Position numbers and translations under genes: made by a program | The notes under the pieces: model-generated | Seen by the model: only the letters and a program-made list of their open reading frames with translations | Told to the model about the DNA's origin: nothing | Database searches by the model: none | DNA from: Bartonella quintana | GTDB lineage: Bacteria > Pseudomonadota > Alphaproteobacteria > Rhizobiales > Rhizobiaceae | Assembly (NCBI RefSeq): GCF_009936175.1 | Contig: NZ_AP019773.1 | Span: 868,001-932,000, forward strand | Length of the DNA stretch: 64,000 bases | Direction of reading: 5' to 3' | Shown: positions 1 through 10,810 of the stretch, piece after piece | Numbering within the stretch: position 1 is the first letter of the stretch | Layout: the number at the start of each line of letters is the position of its first letter

Positions 1-21
1 TTTTCTTTAATATTTTTTTAA

Positions 22-115
22 ATTTTGTCAGATCCTATTGTGAAAAAATATGCAAGGTTTTAGTGAACATGCCGACAATTTCATAGCAAAATTGATCAGA
101 AAATCTTATTACAAA
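22..115 (+). repeat. Dispersed repeat, copy A
   Basis: This noncoding stretch resembles 40558-40655 in the same orientation. Both contain TCCT-A/G-TTGTGAAAAA, then after a spacer a segment reading roughly TGCC-G/A-AC-A/G-ATTTCA-T/C-AGC, then an AAAATTGAT-like stretch and TTATTA. By eye about 70 percent of aligned positions agree. No ORF is associated. It may be a decayed intergenic family or the shared tail of an eroded mobile element. Confidence 0.4.
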
Positions 116-240
116 CTCTACCAATAGGCATATGCTTTTTCTTATCTCAAATGCTATGATCCTTCGTTTGCACTGTTTTCTATTAAGCTGAAAATATTTT
201 TATCAACATGCTTAATTAAGAAAATCCTTTATTTTTCGCT

Positions 241-735
241 TTAATACTCTTTTTCAAAAAGATGTGGGCTTTCAATAACAAGCTTTTTTCGTGCTTTTTG
301 TAACTGTTTAATAACTTCATCAATCTTTGATGGAGAAGAAAAAGATTCTTGCTCACTTAATAAATGTTGCTTCTCCCTATTCTTGTAAAAACACTGCATC
401 TGAGATTGAAGCATTCTAATCTCTTGAAACAAAAGGCGTCCAGTTTCTTTAAAACCACTATTAAGTGAGAAAAGTTGATCGGAAATTGATAGTAAAATTT
501 GTTTTAAAAAACGCTCATTTTCTTGGCGTTTACGGTATTCTAAAATAAGAGCATAACTTATCTCATCCAGCTGTTTTTTTGTGGAATCAATTTGACGCAA
601 TAAATTTGGTTCTCCCCCCATATTATCTTCTCTCACCTTCAAAAGTATAGAATGAATATCTAGCAACTTAACTGCGGAATGAGATAAATAACCAACCAAT
701 ATAGATGTATTGGAATAGCGTTTTTTTACAACCAT
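241..735 (-). CDS. Hypothetical protein, predicted coiled coil
   Basis: A 164-residue protein I do not recognise. The ATG at 735 is used; an in-frame GTG lies one codon upstream, and an AGGTG-like ribosome site precedes both. The sequence is rich in Lys, Glu, Gln and Leu with heptad-like spacing from about residue 45 to the end, so it is probably helical and coiled. I see no signal peptide, membrane segment or catalytic motif. It is a monocistron next to the DUF900 lipoprotein gene, with about 135 bases between them. Codon use is AT-rich like its neighbours. It could be a genus-restricted gene; function unknown. Confidence 0.55.
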   Translation of the reverse strand: MVVKKRYSNTSILVGYLSHSAVKLLDIHSILLKVREDNMGGEPNLLRQIDSTKKQLDEISYALILEYRKRQENERFLKQILLSISDQLFSLNSGFKETGRLLFQEIRMLQSQMQCFYKNREKQHLLSEQESFSSPSKIDEVIKQLQKARKKLVIESPHLFEKEY

Positions 736-874
736 CACAAATTCACCTAATGAGTGTTTTTATATTCATCCCGCTATTCATTTCTGATTCTACAAAGCCA
801 TTCTAAAGAAAATGCTAAAAAATATTGTTCCCAATTTATTTATATCTTAGGAGAAATCTCCATTCTTTTCGAAC

Positions 875-2059
875 TTAACGTCCAGCTAGTGGGGATAAAA
901 GACGCACAGGTGTATAAAGGATAAGGTGCGTTGTTTTTTCCAACACACTACCACTATCAGCAAGCAGCGCCTGACTAAGTGATAATTCTGTACCCTGCAT
1001 AATTGTTGAGGCCAAAGAACCTTCTCGAGAAAGAGCCATTAACGTTGGTGAAGAGGCAAATACATTGTGCGCTCCACCATCAACATTAGAAAAATCAAGA
1101 ACAGCTATTCCATTTTTACGCAACATTTCAATATCCGACCCATCTCCCACACGATGATGTCCACCCGTAAGACGCCCTGAAACAGCGAGAGCTTTATCCG
1201 CACGAGATACCAAAATAGCTGTTGGCTGAGGCAATTTCTTAATATCCTTCAGTTGACGCTCAAACACATCAACATCAATGTCTGGCGCTGCCATTAACAA
1301 ACTTGTAATACGGCGAATAGGTTTATATTTTCCTTGTAATGCTAGAGTTCTAAACGCCTCCATTATGACAAAATTTCCCATAGAGTGCGCAATAACAGAA
1401 ATCCGATCAGCTTTTGTTTCACTAATAAGTGTCAAGAGCTCTATCATTCCATCACGCGCGAAATTGGCGCTATCACGGTCATAAATATAAAGGGGGATTG
1501 ATCCGGCAGAGGGCCACGAATAGTGCACAGCGACAACATTTAAAGAATAATCATATGTAAACTGGGCTGTACGAAATGTACCATCTGCAAAATTATTATT
1601 ATAGCCATGAATAAAAAGGAAAATTTCTCTTTTTCCTTTTGACTTTTTTTCTAAAGCAGCATTTAATTGCTGTTTAAATTGTTCCCTGTTATCGTATTTT
1701 TGCAATGCTACTGCTGCAAAATATTTATCGTGAGTAGGACTATAAGTGTTTATCTCTACAAAACCCTTCACGTGTTGTTGAGGGATTCCTACGTCAACGC
1801 GATTATAATACACTTTATTTGATCGCTCTGTTCCATAAGGCTGAGAATAGTTATTTTGTATCATACGACTTGTTGCAACATACACTGGAACGATAGCTTT
1901 CGGAGGTATCGGTCTACCTTCAACTTCCTTCTTCACTGCAATCATAGATGGTGTTGCATGGATACCATGCCAAAGGACAGCCCGCGATGTACTACACGCC
2001 GTTAATAAAGAAAAGCAAATAAAGAGTGTTAAATACTTTAAAAACACTGTAATTCTCAC
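875..2059 (-). CDS. DUF900-type alpha/beta hydrolase lipoprotein
   Basis: A 394-residue protein whose N terminus is a lipoprotein signal ending in LLTAC (Cys22), which predicts an acylated, envelope-anchored enzyme. The rest fits the DUF900 branch of the alpha/beta hydrolases: an oxyanion-region HGYNNNF near residue 150, HYSWPSAG near 178, the nucleophile elbow AHSMGN near 223, an acidic region around DIDVDVF, and a candidate catalytic histidine in GGAHNVFASSP near 330. Family members are serine hydrolases or esterases whose substrates are mostly unknown, so the substrate is not inferred here. The gene stands alone, with tRNA-Leu upstream. Confidence 0.8.
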   Translation of the reverse strand: MRITVFLKYLTLFICFSLLTACSTSRAVLWHGIHATPSMIAVKKEVEGRPIPPKAIVPVYVATSRMIQNNYSQPYGTERSNKVYYNRVDVGIPQQHVKGFVEINTYSPTHDKYFAAVALQKYDNREQFKQQLNAALEKKSKGKREIFLFIHGYNNNFADGTFRTAQFTYDYSLNVVAVHYSWPSAGSIPLYIYDRDSANFARDGMIELLTLISETKADRISVIAHSMGNFVIMEAFRTLALQGKYKPIRRITSLLMAAPDIDVDVFERQLKDIKKLPQPTAILVSRADKALAVSGRLTGGHHRVGDGSDIEMLRKNGIAVLDFSNVDGGAHNVFASSPTLMALSREGSLASTIMQGTELSLSQALLADSGSVLEKTTHLILYTPVRLLSPLAGR

Positions 2060-2240
2060 TGCAGCATCACCCCGTCCTTTGAAAAAAATAACATTTCAAC
2101 TACAGGTAAAAAGATAAACTTTCACGAATCTGAAACGAAACCATTACTAGAAACGTACTACAAATAATACGCTAAAAAAATTCCGCTCTAATACCGTATT
2201 ATTCGCCTATTTATCCTTAACTAGCAATTGAGAATACAAA

Positions 2241-2325
2241 TGGTGCGGTCGAGAAGACTCGAACTTCCACGGGTTACCCCACAGCGACCTCAACGCTGCA
2301 CGTCTACCACTTCCGCCACGACCGC
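2241..2325 (-). tRNA. tRNA-Leu(GAG)
   Basis: Read on the minus strand, a seven-pair acceptor stem GCGGTCG/CGACCGC encloses a long variable arm typical of class II tRNAs. The anticodon loop TTGAGGT gives GAG. CCA is encoded at 2241-2243. The T arm contains GTTCGAGTC. Confidence 0.95.
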
Positions 2326-2463
2326 ACGTGGTGAATCCAAACACATCAGTTCTCTGAATTTAACAAATCACTAAGCAAGGCACAAGCTCATTTTCATTTT
2401 CTGATGATTTTTTATCTGGATACTTACCGATATAAATCGATACAAACTATGAGAATATAGATC

Positions 2464-3084
2464 TTACGACGATCTACGCACTATCATCATAAAATTAGTC
2501 TGTGCAACTTGATCATTTTCATAAGAGCCATGAAAACTTGTTGTAATCGTTGTAGCTCCCTGCTTTTGTACTCCTCTCATAGTCATACACATGTGTTCAG
2601 CCTCAATTAAGACTGCAATACCACAAGGTTTTAGATATTCTTCTAACGCATCAGCTATTTGAGCTGTCATGGTTTCCTGTGTCTGTAAACGACGAGAAAA
2701 AACATCTACAATCCGTGCAATTTTTGAAAGACCAACAACCTTTTCATCAGGAAGATAAGCGATATGAGCTTTCCCAACAATTGGGATCATATGATGTTCA
2801 CAATGCGAATAAAAAGAGATATCTTTCACGATTACTGGTTCATTATAGCCTGAAACCTCTTCAAAAACCGTGCCCAAGATTTCTTCAACCGATTCGCCAT
2901 AACCGATAAAAAGATCACGATATGCCTTAGCGACGCGTCTTGGAGTGTCTAAAAGCCCTTCTCGATTTGGATTTTCCCCTATCCATAATAGCAATGTACG
3001 AATTGCCGCTTCCACTTCTTCAAACTGAGGACGCTTCCTTCCAGATAAAAAAGGGTTTTTAGTACCTCCTTTAATATTATGCAT
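2464..3084 (-). CDS. folE: GTP cyclohydrolase I
   Basis: This 206-residue enzyme converts GTP to 7,8-dihydroneopterin triphosphate, the first step of folate (and queuosine precursor) synthesis in the cytosol. Zinc ligands of the type I family are visible: Cys95 and His98 in [10 protein letters not shown] and Cys166 in [11 protein letters not shown]. The segments [19 protein letters not shown] and [13 protein letters not shown] are classic for FolE. Full length for the family, including the divergent N-terminal tail. The gene is monocistronic and divergent from the IscU-like gene, with a 125-base shared promoter region. Confidence 0.95.
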   Translation of the reverse strand: MHNIKGGTKNPFLSGRKRPQFEEVEAAIRTLLLWIGENPNREGLLDTPRRVAKAYRDLFIGYGESVEEILGTVFEEVSGYNEPVIVKDISFYSHCEHHMIPIVGKAHIAYLPDEKVVGLSKIARIVDVFSRRLQTQETMTAQIADALEEYLKPCGIAVLIEAEHMCMTMRGVQKQGATTITTSFHGSYENDQVAQTNFMMIVRRSS

Positions 3085-3209
3085 TTTAAAACTCCAACCC
3101 TACCATATACAAAGCATTTGCTACATATCTATTTCATCCTGTATAATCTCTATATAATCGAATGAAAAGCTTAAACAATCACGGCTTTCGAAATTTCAGG
3201 CAATAGCTC

Positions 3210-3638
3210 ATGATTGATAATATCTACAGTGATAAAATACTTGAACATGCTGCCCATCTAAGCAAAATTGGACGTCTTAATAACCCCGATGCAACGTCAA
3301 AAAAACATGCACGCCTTTGCGGTTCAACAATCACCGTAGATTTAAAAATAGAAAATAACATTGTTACAGATTTTGCCCATGAAGTACGTGCATGTGTGTT
3401 AGGACAAGCTGCAGCTTCACTTTTAGCATTTCATATCATCGGCCAAACAACACAAAATCTTAAAATGTTGCATGAAACTATCTACCATATGCTGACAGAA
3501 GATGGCCCTCCTCCTCCAGCTCCATTTGAAGCATTTTCCTGTCTGCAGCCTATAAAAGACTATAAAGCGCGCCACACATCAACGATGCTCATTTTTGATG
3601 CCGTCATAGATTGTATTCAACAAGTTGAAGAAAAATAA
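3210..3638 (+). CDS. IscU/NifU-like iron-sulfur scaffold protein
   Basis: A 142-residue protein of the NifU N-terminal (IscU/SufU) fold. The three conserved cysteines expected to bind a nascent Fe-S cluster are at about residues 37 (RLCGS), 62 (RACVLGQAAAS) and 111 (FSCLQPI), although the usual Asp after the first cysteine position is not obvious. The gene is followed immediately by yidD (start 3639, the base after its stop), a pairing common in Rhizobiales, so the two are probably co-transcribed. No suf or isc genes adjoin it, but an A-type carrier lies at 35918-36292. Role in Fe-S assembly is inferred from the fold. Confidence 0.8.
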   Translation: MIDNIYSDKILEHAAHLSKIGRLNNPDATSKKHARLCGSTITVDLKIENNIVTDFAHEVRACVLGQAAASLLAFHIIGQTTQNLKMLHETIYHMLTEDGPPPPAPFEAFSCLQPIKDYKARHTSTMLIFDAVIDCIQQVEEK

Positions 3639-3992
3639 ATGTTTAAACTACATCCTCAGAAAAAAAAGGCACAAACTCGCAATTATACAGGCCCTTGGCG
3701 AAAAACACCCGGACGATTACTTGGTCTTCTATTGATCCGTTTTTATCAAATAACACTTTCCAGTTTTATAGGAAACCAGTGTCGCCATGCACCGACCTGT
3801 TCAGAATATATTTATGAAGCAATCGCACGTCACGGACTGTGGGCTGGTGCGTGGATGGGACTTTTTCGCATCATGCGTTGTGGTCCATTTGGAACACATG
3901 GTTTTGATCCAGTACCCACCTCTCTTGGAAATTCTTACTATTTTTATAAACCTTGGTGCTACTGGAAAATTTCTGCCAGACACAATAAATAA
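3639..3992 (+). CDS. yidD: Membrane protein insertion efficiency factor YidD
   Basis: A 117-residue YidD family member. The signature lies in residues 28-90: IRFYQITLSSFIGNQCRHAP, then TCSEYIYEAI and MRCGPFGTHGFDPVP. Family proteins are small, amphipathic and inner-membrane associated, and assist YidC/Sec-dependent membrane insertion. The start ATG directly abuts the stop of the upstream scaffold gene, indicating translational coupling. yidD is not next to rnpA/yidC here, as is usual in rhizobia. Length is slightly above the E. coli protein owing to a charged N terminus. Confidence 0.92.
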   Translation: MFKLHPQKKKAQTRNYTGPWRKTPGRLLGLLLIRFYQITLSSFIGNQCRHAPTCSEYIYEAIARHGLWAGAWMGLFRIMRCGPFGTHGFDPVPTSLGNSYYFYKPWCYWKISARHNK

Positions 3993-4112
3993 TTCTTTTC
4001 TTTTTTCATGCATATTGATAAAAATGAGTTTAATTTGCCTTAACTACTTATAACTCAATTTCTCATGAAACCACCCGCTATTGTCGGCGGAATTGGATCA
4101 AAGGGGTGTTTT

Positions 4113-6089
4113 ATGTCTTGCTCTGTTTCTCTCTCTTTTCCCGATGGTTCAAAACGTGATTACCCCAATGAAATGACTGGTTTAGAATTGGCTGCATCCA
4201 TTTCTAAATCACTTGCAAAAAAAGCAGTTGCCTATAGCCTTAATGGAATCACCCGAGATCTATCGGATCCATTAGGACAGTCTGGTCAGATAGAAATCAT
4301 TACCCGCGAAGATCCACGTGCCCTTGAACTCATACGCCACGATTGTGCGCATGTTTTAGCCGAAGCAGTGCAAGAACTCTTTCCTGAAACACAAGTTACA
4401 ATTGGCCCTGTTATTGAAAATGGTTTTTATTATGACTTTGCGCGTCAACAACCTTTTACATTGAATGATCTCACCATTATTGAAAAGAAAATGCATGAAA
4501 TTATCCAACGTAATAAACCTTTCAGAAAAGAAATTTGGTCTCGTAAAAAAGCCAGAGAAATTTTTTCTGAAAAAAACGAACTTTATAAGGTTGAACTTAT
4601 CGATAGTATTCCCGACAATCAAGATTTAAAAATCTATTATCAAGGTGATTGGTTTGACCTTTGCCGTGGTCCACACATGCAATCTACTGGACAAATTGGG
4701 AATGCTTTCAAACTTATGAAAGTCGCAGGAGCTTATTGGCGGGGCGATGCTCATAACCCGATGTTAACGAGAATTTATGGCACAGCATTTTCGAATGAAA
4801 ATGATTTAAAAGCCTATCTACACATGCTAGAAGAAGCTGAGAAACGCGATCATCGTCGTTTGGGACGTGAAATGGACTTATTTCATTTTCAAGAAGACGG
4901 ACCAGGAATGATTTTTTGGCACAAAAAAGGCTGGAAAATGTTTCAAAATTTGATCAGTTATATGCGGAGACGCCTTGATGATCATCAATATTCAGAAGTT
5001 AATGCGCCACAAGTTCTCGATAAATCTCTTTGGGAATTATCTGGTCATTGGGGATGGTACAAGGAGAATATGTTCAAAGCAATTCCAGCAATTGAGGATT
5101 GGGATGATAAATGTATTTATGCTCTTAAACCAATGAATTGTCCTGGTCATGTACAGATTTTTAAACATAGTTTAAAATCTTATCGCGATTTACCTGTGAG
5201 ACTCGCTGAGTTTGGTGTTGTCCATCGCTATGAACCTTCAGGTGCCTTACACGGTCTTATGCGTGTGCGTAGCTTTACACAAGATGATGCGCATATTTTT
5301 TGCACAGATGAGCAATTAGCTGATGAATGCCTCAATATTAATGATCTGATCTTATCAACTTATGCCGATTTTGGTTTTAAAGAGATCAGTCTTAAGCTTT
5401 CAACACGCCCAGAAAAACGTGTCGGATCTGACTCATTATGGGATCATGCAGAAAATATCATGGAGTCTGTTCTTAAAACTATTGAGACAAAATTTGCAGG
5501 ACAAATCAAAACAAGTATCCTTCCAGGTGAAGGTGCATTTTATGGGCCTAAGTTTGAATATACATTGAAGGATGCTATCGGCCGCGAATGGCAATGTGGA
5601 ACAACACAAGTAGATTTTAATCTTCCTGAACGTTTTGATGCATTCTATATTGATAAAGATTCAGAAAAACGCCAACCAGTCATGATTCATCGCGCCATTT
5701 TTGGATCAATGGAACGTTTCCTTGGTATATTAATCGAAAATTTTGCTGGACATATGCCACTTTGGCTTGCGCCTGAACAAGTCGTTGTAGCAGCAATTAC
5801 ATCCGAAGCAAATGAATATGCAAAAAAAATAACAGCAAGGCTTAAAGCTGTTGGACTTTCCGCAAAATCAGATCTTCGTAATGAAAAAATTAATTATAAA
5901 ATACGCGAACATTCTTTACAAAAAGTTCCCGTAATTTTGGTATGTGGTAAACGTGAAGCTGAAACAAACAGCGTAAGCATGCGCCGTTTAGGAAGTACAG
6001 ACCAAGTCTTCTTATCTATAGAAGAAACGATTGAACAACTCAAAAATGAAGCAATGTCACCGGATTTGCGCCGTTCAATAAATGGCTAA
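4113..6089 (+). CDS. thrS: Threonyl-tRNA synthetase
   Basis: This 658-residue cytosolic enzyme charges tRNA-Thr. Domains in order: TGS (residues 1-65), the HxxxH editing domain with [10 protein letters not shown] near 88, the class II catalytic core with CPGH near 345, motif 2 [15 protein letters not shown] and motif 3 [13 protein letters not shown], and a C-terminal anticodon-binding domain. The ORF is open from an ATG at 4065, but the ATG at 4113 has a GGGGTG ribosome site and begins [13 protein letters not shown] like the family; I prefer it. It converges with merR across a 45-base gap without a clear terminator hairpin. Confidence 0.96.
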   Translation: MSCSVSLSFPDGSKRDYPNEMTGLELAASISKSLAKKAVAYSLNGITRDLSDPLGQSGQIEIITREDPRALELIRHDCAHVLAEAVQELFPETQVTIGPVIENGFYYDFARQQPFTLNDLTIIEKKMHEIIQRNKPFRKEIWSRKKAREIFSEKNELYKVELIDSIPDNQDLKIYYQGDWFDLCRGPHMQSTGQIGNAFKLMKVAGAYWRGDAHNPMLTRIYGTAFSNENDLKAYLHMLEEAEKRDHRRLGREMDLFHFQEDGPGMIFWHKKGWKMFQNLISYMRRRLDDHQYSEVNAPQVLDKSLWELSGHWGWYKENMFKAIPAIEDWDDKCIYALKPMNCPGHVQIFKHSLKSYRDLPVRLAEFGVVHRYEPSGALHGLMRVRSFTQDDAHIFCTDEQLADECLNINDLILSTYADFGFKEISLKLSTRPEKRVGSDSLWDHAENIMESVLKTIETKFAGQIKTSILPGEGAFYGPKFEYTLKDAIGREWQCGTTQVDFNLPERFDAFYIDKDSEKRQPVMIHRAIFGSMERFLGILIENFAGHMPLWLAPEQVVVAAITSEANEYAKKITARLKAVGLSAKSDLRNEKINYKIREHSLQKVPVILVCGKREAETNSVSMRRLGSTDQVFLSIEETIEQLKNEAMSPDLRRSING

Positions 6090-6134
6090 AATGCTCTAAA
6101 AGGTGAAAAAGCCTATAAAGAAAGAAAAACATCG

Positions 6135-6638
6135 TTATCGTGCTCTGTCAAGCACACGCTTACATTCAATTAATTCAAACAGTATTTCTTGCAACAATGC
6201 TTTATCGGTTTTATCTTTGTAAACATTAACAGAACCGACAGATGTTTCCCCTTCATTCCTCATGAAACTCAAAAGCCCAAAAGAAGACTTTTTAGGCTTA
6301 CTGCTCGTAGATTCAGCAGTTTGTTCCCCATGTTTTTTTTCTAACACGACGTCCATAGCATCAAGATCACCATTACCAACTGCAGTAACAAAAGCAATAC
6401 CTTTCTCTTTTAAAAGGCGTTGCACACCTTTTATCGTATAACCCTGCTCGTATAATAACTGCTTAATACCATTGAGCAAATCAACATCAACTGGGCGATA
6501 ATAGCGTCTTCCGCCACCACGCTTCATTGGTTTAATCTGCCTAAAACGTGTTTCCCAGAATCGTAAAACATGCTGAGGAAGCTCCAATAATTCGGCCACT
6601 TCGCTAATTGTGCGAAAAGCACCGGAGCTCTTATCCAT
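6135..6638 (-). CDS. MerR-family transcriptional regulator
   Basis: A 167-residue protein with an N-terminal MerR winged helix (residues 8-76: [19 protein letters not shown], then [12 protein letters not shown] and [12 protein letters not shown]). The remainder is polar and low in complexity, with no cysteine metal site, so it belongs to the poorly characterised MerR group found after ihfA in Rhizobiales. It is the last gene of the leftward DUF177-plsX-fabH-ihfA-merR series, about 208 bases downstream of ihfA, so it may have its own promoter. The target is unknown. Confidence 0.85.
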   Translation of the reverse strand: MDKSSGAFRTISEVAELLELPQHVLRFWETRFRQIKPMKRGGGRRYYRPVDVDLLNGIKQLLYEQGYTIKGVQRLLKEKGIAFVTAVGNGDLDAMDVVLEKKHGEQTAESTSSKPKKSSFGLLSFMRNEGETSVGSVNVYKDKTDKALLQEILFELIECKRVLDRAR

Positions 6639-6846
6639 TTTACAATACCTTATCTTAAACTCTACAAATGATTCTATAATGACTCATTAAGTTTTAATTT
6701 CTCAATAAGATTAGACAAAAATAGGACCATAATTGACTGCATTTAAACTAGAAAGCTTTTTGCTTAAAGTACAATGCAGAGTCCCATCTTATACAATTTT
6801 TTTTTAACAAATACCAGATATTGTAACAGCGTTTATTTACGTGATA

Positions 6847-7170
6847 TTATTTTTTCTGTCTTGCACGATGCGAATTTAGAATTCTTTGTTTAAGGACATT
6901 TGCAGCCTTAAATGTCACTACACGCCGAGGCGAGATAGGCGCTTCAACACCAGTTTTTGGATTGCGTCCAATGCGTTCATTTTTATTGCGGACTTGAAAA
7001 GTTGCAAAAGAAGAGAGTTTAACTGCTTCCCCTCTTACAAGTGAATTGCAAATTTCATTCAAAACCAATTCAACCAAAGCTGCTGATTCAGTATGTGACA
7101 AGCCCACTTTTCTACAAACTACGCTCGCTAAATCTGCACGCGTTACTGTCTTACTTGTCATTCTAACCAC
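6847..7170 (-). CDS. ihfA: Integration host factor subunit alpha
   Basis: A 107-residue DNA-bending protein of the HU/IHF family that pairs with IHF-beta in nucleoid architecture, recombination and transcription. Visible signatures are [18 protein letters not shown] at the N terminus, [10 protein letters not shown], and the beta-arm region [20 protein letters not shown]. Alpha rather than beta or HU is assigned from the genomic context (plsX-fabH-ihfA-merR) and from the extended C terminus. It lies 68 bases downstream of fabH. Confidence 0.9.
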   Translation of the reverse strand: MVRMTSKTVTRADLASVVCRKVGLSHTESAALVELVLNEICNSLVRGEAVKLSSFATFQVRNKNERIGRNPKTGVEAPISPRRVVTFKAANVLKQRILNSHRARQKK

Positions 7171-7238
7171 CTATTCAAATATTAAAAATTACAAAACGAT
7201 TTATACGTTTTATTCAAATATGGTCAAGCGACTATAAT

Positions 7239-8213
7239 TCACCAACGAATAAGAATTGCTCCCCATGTAAATCCACCTCCCATAGCCTCTAACATGACAA
7301 GATCTCCTTTTTTAATTCTTCCATCGCAAATAGCTGTTGTTAAAGCCAATGGAACTGATGCCGCAGACGTATTACCGTGTTGATCAACAGTAATTATAAC
7401 TTTATCCATAGAAATTCCCAATTTTTTAGCTGATGCTTCAATAATACGTTTATTGGCCTGATGAGGCACGAACCAATCTAATTGTGAAGAATTGATACCT
7501 GCAGCTGCAAAACAGTCATCAACCGCATCAGTTATCATACAAACTGCATATTTAAAAACTTCTCGTCCTTCCATACGTAAATAGCCCGTCGTTTGAGTTG
7601 TTGAAGGTCCACCATCAACATAAAGCTTATTCACATACGCACCATTAGAGTACAATTTCGCAGACAAGATGCCACACTCCAAAGCAACATTACTCTGAAT
7701 TTCCCGTGCTTCCAACACAACAGCACCCGCCCCATCGCCAAACAAAACACATGTCGTGCGATCTTTCCAATCTAAAATTCGAGAAAATGTTTCAGATCCA
7801 ATAACCAAAATCCTCTTGGCTACTCCAGAGCGTAAATAAGCATCTCCTGTTGTTAAAGCAAAAATAAAACCAGAGCAAACAGCTTGAATATCAAAAGCAA
7901 ATCCATGACTCATTCCCAAAGCATGCTGAATTTCAACAGCAGAAGCAGGAAAAGTATGGTTTGGTGTTGAGGTTGCTAAAATAATACAATCAATATCTTT
8001 TATCGTTAGATTAGCATTTATAAGCGCAGCTCGTGCAGCTTCTACGCCTAAAGAAACAGTTGTTTCATTTTCATTAGCAATGTAACGTTGACGTATTCCT
8101 GTACGCTGAACAATCCACGAATCTGATGTTTCAACAAACTTCGCAATCTCATCATTCGATAAGCTTTTTTTTGGTAAGGCACTACCTACACCACGAATAA
8201 CTGATCGAATCAT
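7239..8213 (-). CDS. fabH: 3-oxoacyl-ACP synthase III
   Basis: This 324-residue condensing enzyme joins acetyl-CoA to malonyl-ACP to start type II fatty acid synthesis. The Cys-His-Asn triad is visible: Cys in [11 protein letters not shown] (about 113), His in [10 protein letters not shown] (about 250), and Asn in [12 protein letters not shown] (about 281). Full family length. It follows plsX by 49 bases and precedes ihfA, the standard rhizobial order, so the operon couples initiation of acyl chains to phospholipid precursor supply. Confidence 0.96.
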   Translation of the reverse strand: MIRSVIRGVGSALPKKSLSNDEIAKFVETSDSWIVQRTGIRQRYIANENETTVSLGVEAARAALINANLTIKDIDCIILATSTPNHTFPASAVEIQHALGMSHGFAFDIQAVCSGFIFALTTGDAYLRSGVAKRILVIGSETFSRILDWKDRTTCVLFGDGAGAVVLEAREIQSNVALECGILSAKLYSNGAYVNKLYVDGGPSTTQTTGYLRMEGREVFKYAVCMITDAVDDCFAAAGINSSQLDWFVPHQANKRIIEASAKKLGISMDKVIITVDQHGNTSAASVPLALTTAICDGRIKKGDLVMLEAMGGGFTWGAILIRW

Positions 8214-8262
8214 TCGGTTCTAACCTTTTCTTGAGATTTTTTACTTATATTACAAATGTTTA

Positions 8263-9336
8263 TCATATGGTCTCCCCATTATTAATCGTGGGTTCACTTT
8301 CTTTATCAAAAAGTTTTTCTTTATTTTCATGAAACCGCCGCAAATCAGCCGTTATTTTTTTCAAAAGTCCATTACTAACCATCTCATAAGCAACGCGAAT
8401 AGCAGAAGCAAAACCGCTAGCATTAGCGCTACCATGACTTTTTATGACAACACCGTTCAAACCTAAAAGCACTCCACCATTCACCCTATCGGGATCCATT
8501 TTATGTCTCAGTGTACGAAAAGCGCCCCGCGACAAAAAATAACCAAGGGATGAGAAAAAAGAACTGCGCATAGCAGTGTTTAAGATTTCCCCTATCTGCC
8601 GCGCAGTCCCCTCTGCGGTTTTTAAAGCGATATTACCAGAAAATCCCTCTGTTACAACAACATCTACTATTCCCTTTCCGATATCATTGCCTTCAACAAA
8701 TCCCTTATACTCTAGCCCTTCTAATTGTACTTCACGCAATATCATCCCAGCCTTTTTGATAGCATAGAGGCCTTTAACCTCTTCAACACCGACATTTAAA
8801 AGCCCAACACTTGGTTTTTCAGTGTGATATAAGGTGCGAAACATCCCCGCTCCCATAACAGCTAAATCAACCAACTGGCTAGCGGATGCACCAATAGTTG
8901 CCCCAATATCCAAAACAACACTTTCACTCCGAAGCGTTGGCCAAATACCTGCAATCCCAGGACGTTCAGCTTCTGCCATCATTTTTAAACAAAAATAAGA
9001 CATTGCCATGAGTGCACCAGTATTGCCAGCAGAAATGCAAGCATCAGCTTCACCATTTTTTACTGCTTCAATTGCATACCACATTGATGATTTACCCCGC
9101 CCATTGCGAAGTGCTTGGCTTGGTTTTTCATCCATACGTGTATAACTTTCTGTGGAGCAAAAGCGCGATAAAGAAGCCAAACAAGGGTATTTTTTTAAAA
9201 CCGGCTTAACAACCTCATCTACTCCATAAAACAGAAAATAAACATTTGGCAAATGTTTTTGTACAATTGCTGCTCCTGCAATAGTTGCTTCCGGACCATA
9301 ATCACCGCCCATTACATCCACAGAAATTCTAATCAC
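8263..9336 (-). CDS. plsX: Phosphate acyltransferase PlsX
   Basis: A 357-residue peripheral membrane enzyme that makes acyl-phosphate from acyl-ACP for phospholipid synthesis. Family motifs include [19 protein letters not shown] at the N terminus, [33 protein letters not shown], and [13 protein letters not shown] followed by [18 protein letters not shown] residues toward the C terminus. The start is a GTG at 9336 preceded by an AGGC-rich stretch. It belongs to the leftward operon with fabH; the upstream DUF177 gene is 157 bases away. Confidence 0.95.
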   Translation of the reverse strand: MIRISVDVMGGDYGPEATIAGAAIVQKHLPNVYFLFYGVDEVVKPVLKKYPCLASLSRFCSTESYTRMDEKPSQALRNGRGKSSMWYAIEAVKNGEADACISAGNTGALMAMSYFCLKMMAEAERPGIAGIWPTLRSESVVLDIGATIGASASQLVDLAVMGAGMFRTLYHTEKPSVGLLNVGVEEVKGLYAIKKAGMILREVQLEGLEYKGFVEGNDIGKGIVDVVVTEGFSGNIALKTAEGTARQIGEILNTAMRSSFFSSLGYFLSRGAFRTLRHKMDPDRVNGGVLLGLNGVVIKSHGSANASGFASAIRVAYEMVSNGLLKKITADLRRFHENKEKLFDKESEPTINNGETI

Positions 9337-9493
9337 GCCTGCCTATCCCACATCTTTTCATTTACACTCTAAACACATGTTGCGATTTTTTTTGCTGCTG
9401 AACATCCCTGAAACATATTGTGCAAAAACAGCTTCGCAGAAAATACCGTTTTTATAACAGTATACAATAGATAAATTTTTTATGTTCTTACAA

Positions 9494-10051
9494 TTACTTC
9501 CAACTTTTCAAAATAGAAAATGGCGATAATTTTTTCTCAGCTTCTCCTAAATTTTCAATGACCCTCATGTGTGTCCCCGCTTTACGTGGATAATGATTAA
9601 TAGACAACTCAAAAAATTCTTCCATGACTGTACCAATATCAATCTTATCGCCATAAAAAACTTCTGGTGTATCTAGCCCCTCTGCATCTAAAAACAGTTC
9701 ATTTGTATCCTCTGATATTTTTGGTTTTATCAAATTTGAGTCTTCGGGAACAAAAAAAACCTCAATATTTTCATCGAGAATATTTTCTAGTCGCTCTAAT
9801 GTTATAACACACAATTGTATTATACATGCCCGCAATAAACCTTTTACGCGTACTCCATGCTTTTTCCACGGTAAAATATGGAATTCTCCCTCACAAAACT
9901 TCACTTCCATTAAGTCATGATTCTCAGCTAAATGTGCGCACTCTTTCTGATCTGCAGAGATACGAACCTTTATACCTTTAGCCGGTAATGACCCTACTGA
10001 GATTGGATAAACTAAAGCGAATGTCATTGGAGAAGTATTTCGAATACTCAT
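9494..10051 (-). CDS. DUF177 (YceD-like) protein
   Basis: A 185-residue alphaproteobacterial DUF177 protein. The C-terminal half keeps the family pattern VMEEFFELSINHYPRKAGT, equivalent to the conserved segment with a PR-K pair, although the cysteines of some members are absent. In many bacteria the gene precedes rpmF and plsX and has been linked to 23S rRNA maturation; here rpmF is not adjacent. The ATG at 10051 is chosen because a GAGAG site precedes it by about six bases; a TTG lies two codons upstream. It is divergent from bamE. Confidence 0.75.
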   Translation of the reverse strand: MSIRNTSPMTFALVYPISVGSLPAKGIKVRISADQKECAHLAENHDLMEVKFCEGEFHILPWKKHGVRVKGLLRACIIQLCVITLERLENILDENIEVFFVPEDSNLIKPKISEDTNELFLDAEGLDTPEVFYGDKIDIGTVMEEFFELSINHYPRKAGTHMRVIENLGEAEKKLSPFSILKSWK

Positions 10052-10263
10052 TGGCAACTCTCGAATATGAAGGGATATAAATACTGTGCTTTCATTTAGC
10101 CAAAGTACATTTCATTGATTTTTTTCTTTTCTAAAGAAATTCTGTATGGCATAATTCATTTTATAACAGGGAAACTCAATGTAAGCTATGCTAAAATGAG
10201 AGAAAATTGAGGTTGCCTTCTTGTCATACATCTAAGTATAAAATGGAGATATCATTGTTTCAG

Positions 10264-10743
10264 ATGCCCAACATAGTGGCCTTAATCAAGTACAAGTTAT
10301 TGATTGGTCTGTTAACAGCAAGCATGGTAACAATTGCCGGTTGTAGTTTTCTTGATTCTTCAGGTTCAAGCCAAATCTATAAAGAAGGTTATATCCTTGA
10401 TAAAAATGTGTTTGATTCTATTTCCATTGGATCAAGTCAGAAGCAAGTTATTTTAGCCTTAGGAACTCCCTCGCTAAAAACAAAATATGATAATGAGGTC
10501 TTTTACTATATCTCACAAACTAGGTACCGTGGGATGCAGTTTATGAAAACAAAAATTATTGATCGCAAAATTTTGGCCATTTACTTCAACAAAAATGATC
10601 AGGTTGCTAAAATAGCTAACTATGGTCTACAAGATGGTCAAGTATTCGATTTTATCGCACAAACAACACCAACCATAACCAAAGAACAGTCTTTCTTGAT
10701 CCAGATTATTAAAGGCTCAGCAAACTTACCAACCTATAACTAA
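10264..10743 (+). CDS. bamE: Outer membrane assembly factor BamE
   Basis: A SmpA/OmlA-family lipoprotein of the BAM complex, which folds beta-barrel proteins into the outer membrane. From the ATG at 10264 it has 159 residues with a signal peptide ending in TIAGC (Cys26), the lipidation site. The BamE core follows: YILDKNVFDSISIGSSQKQV, LGTPSLKTKYDNEVFYYIS and VAKIANYGLQDG. The reading frame is open from a TTG at 10207 and an ATG at 10243. I choose 10264 because it gives the most ordinary signal peptide, but no start has a strong ribosome site. The divergent DUF177 neighbour is the normal rhizobial context. Confidence 0.88.
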   Translation: MPNIVALIKYKLLIGLLTASMVTIAGCSFLDSSGSSQIYKEGYILDKNVFDSISIGSSQKQVILALGTPSLKTKYDNEVFYYISQTRYRGMQFMKTKIIDRKILAIYFNKNDQVAKIANYGLQDGQVFDFIAQTTPTITKEQSFLIQIIKGSANLPTYN

Positions 10744-10810
10744 ATTGTAACAGCTGCGTACAATTCTGATAACATTGGTTCTGTTTAACATTAGGATTTT
10801 AACTCTACTT

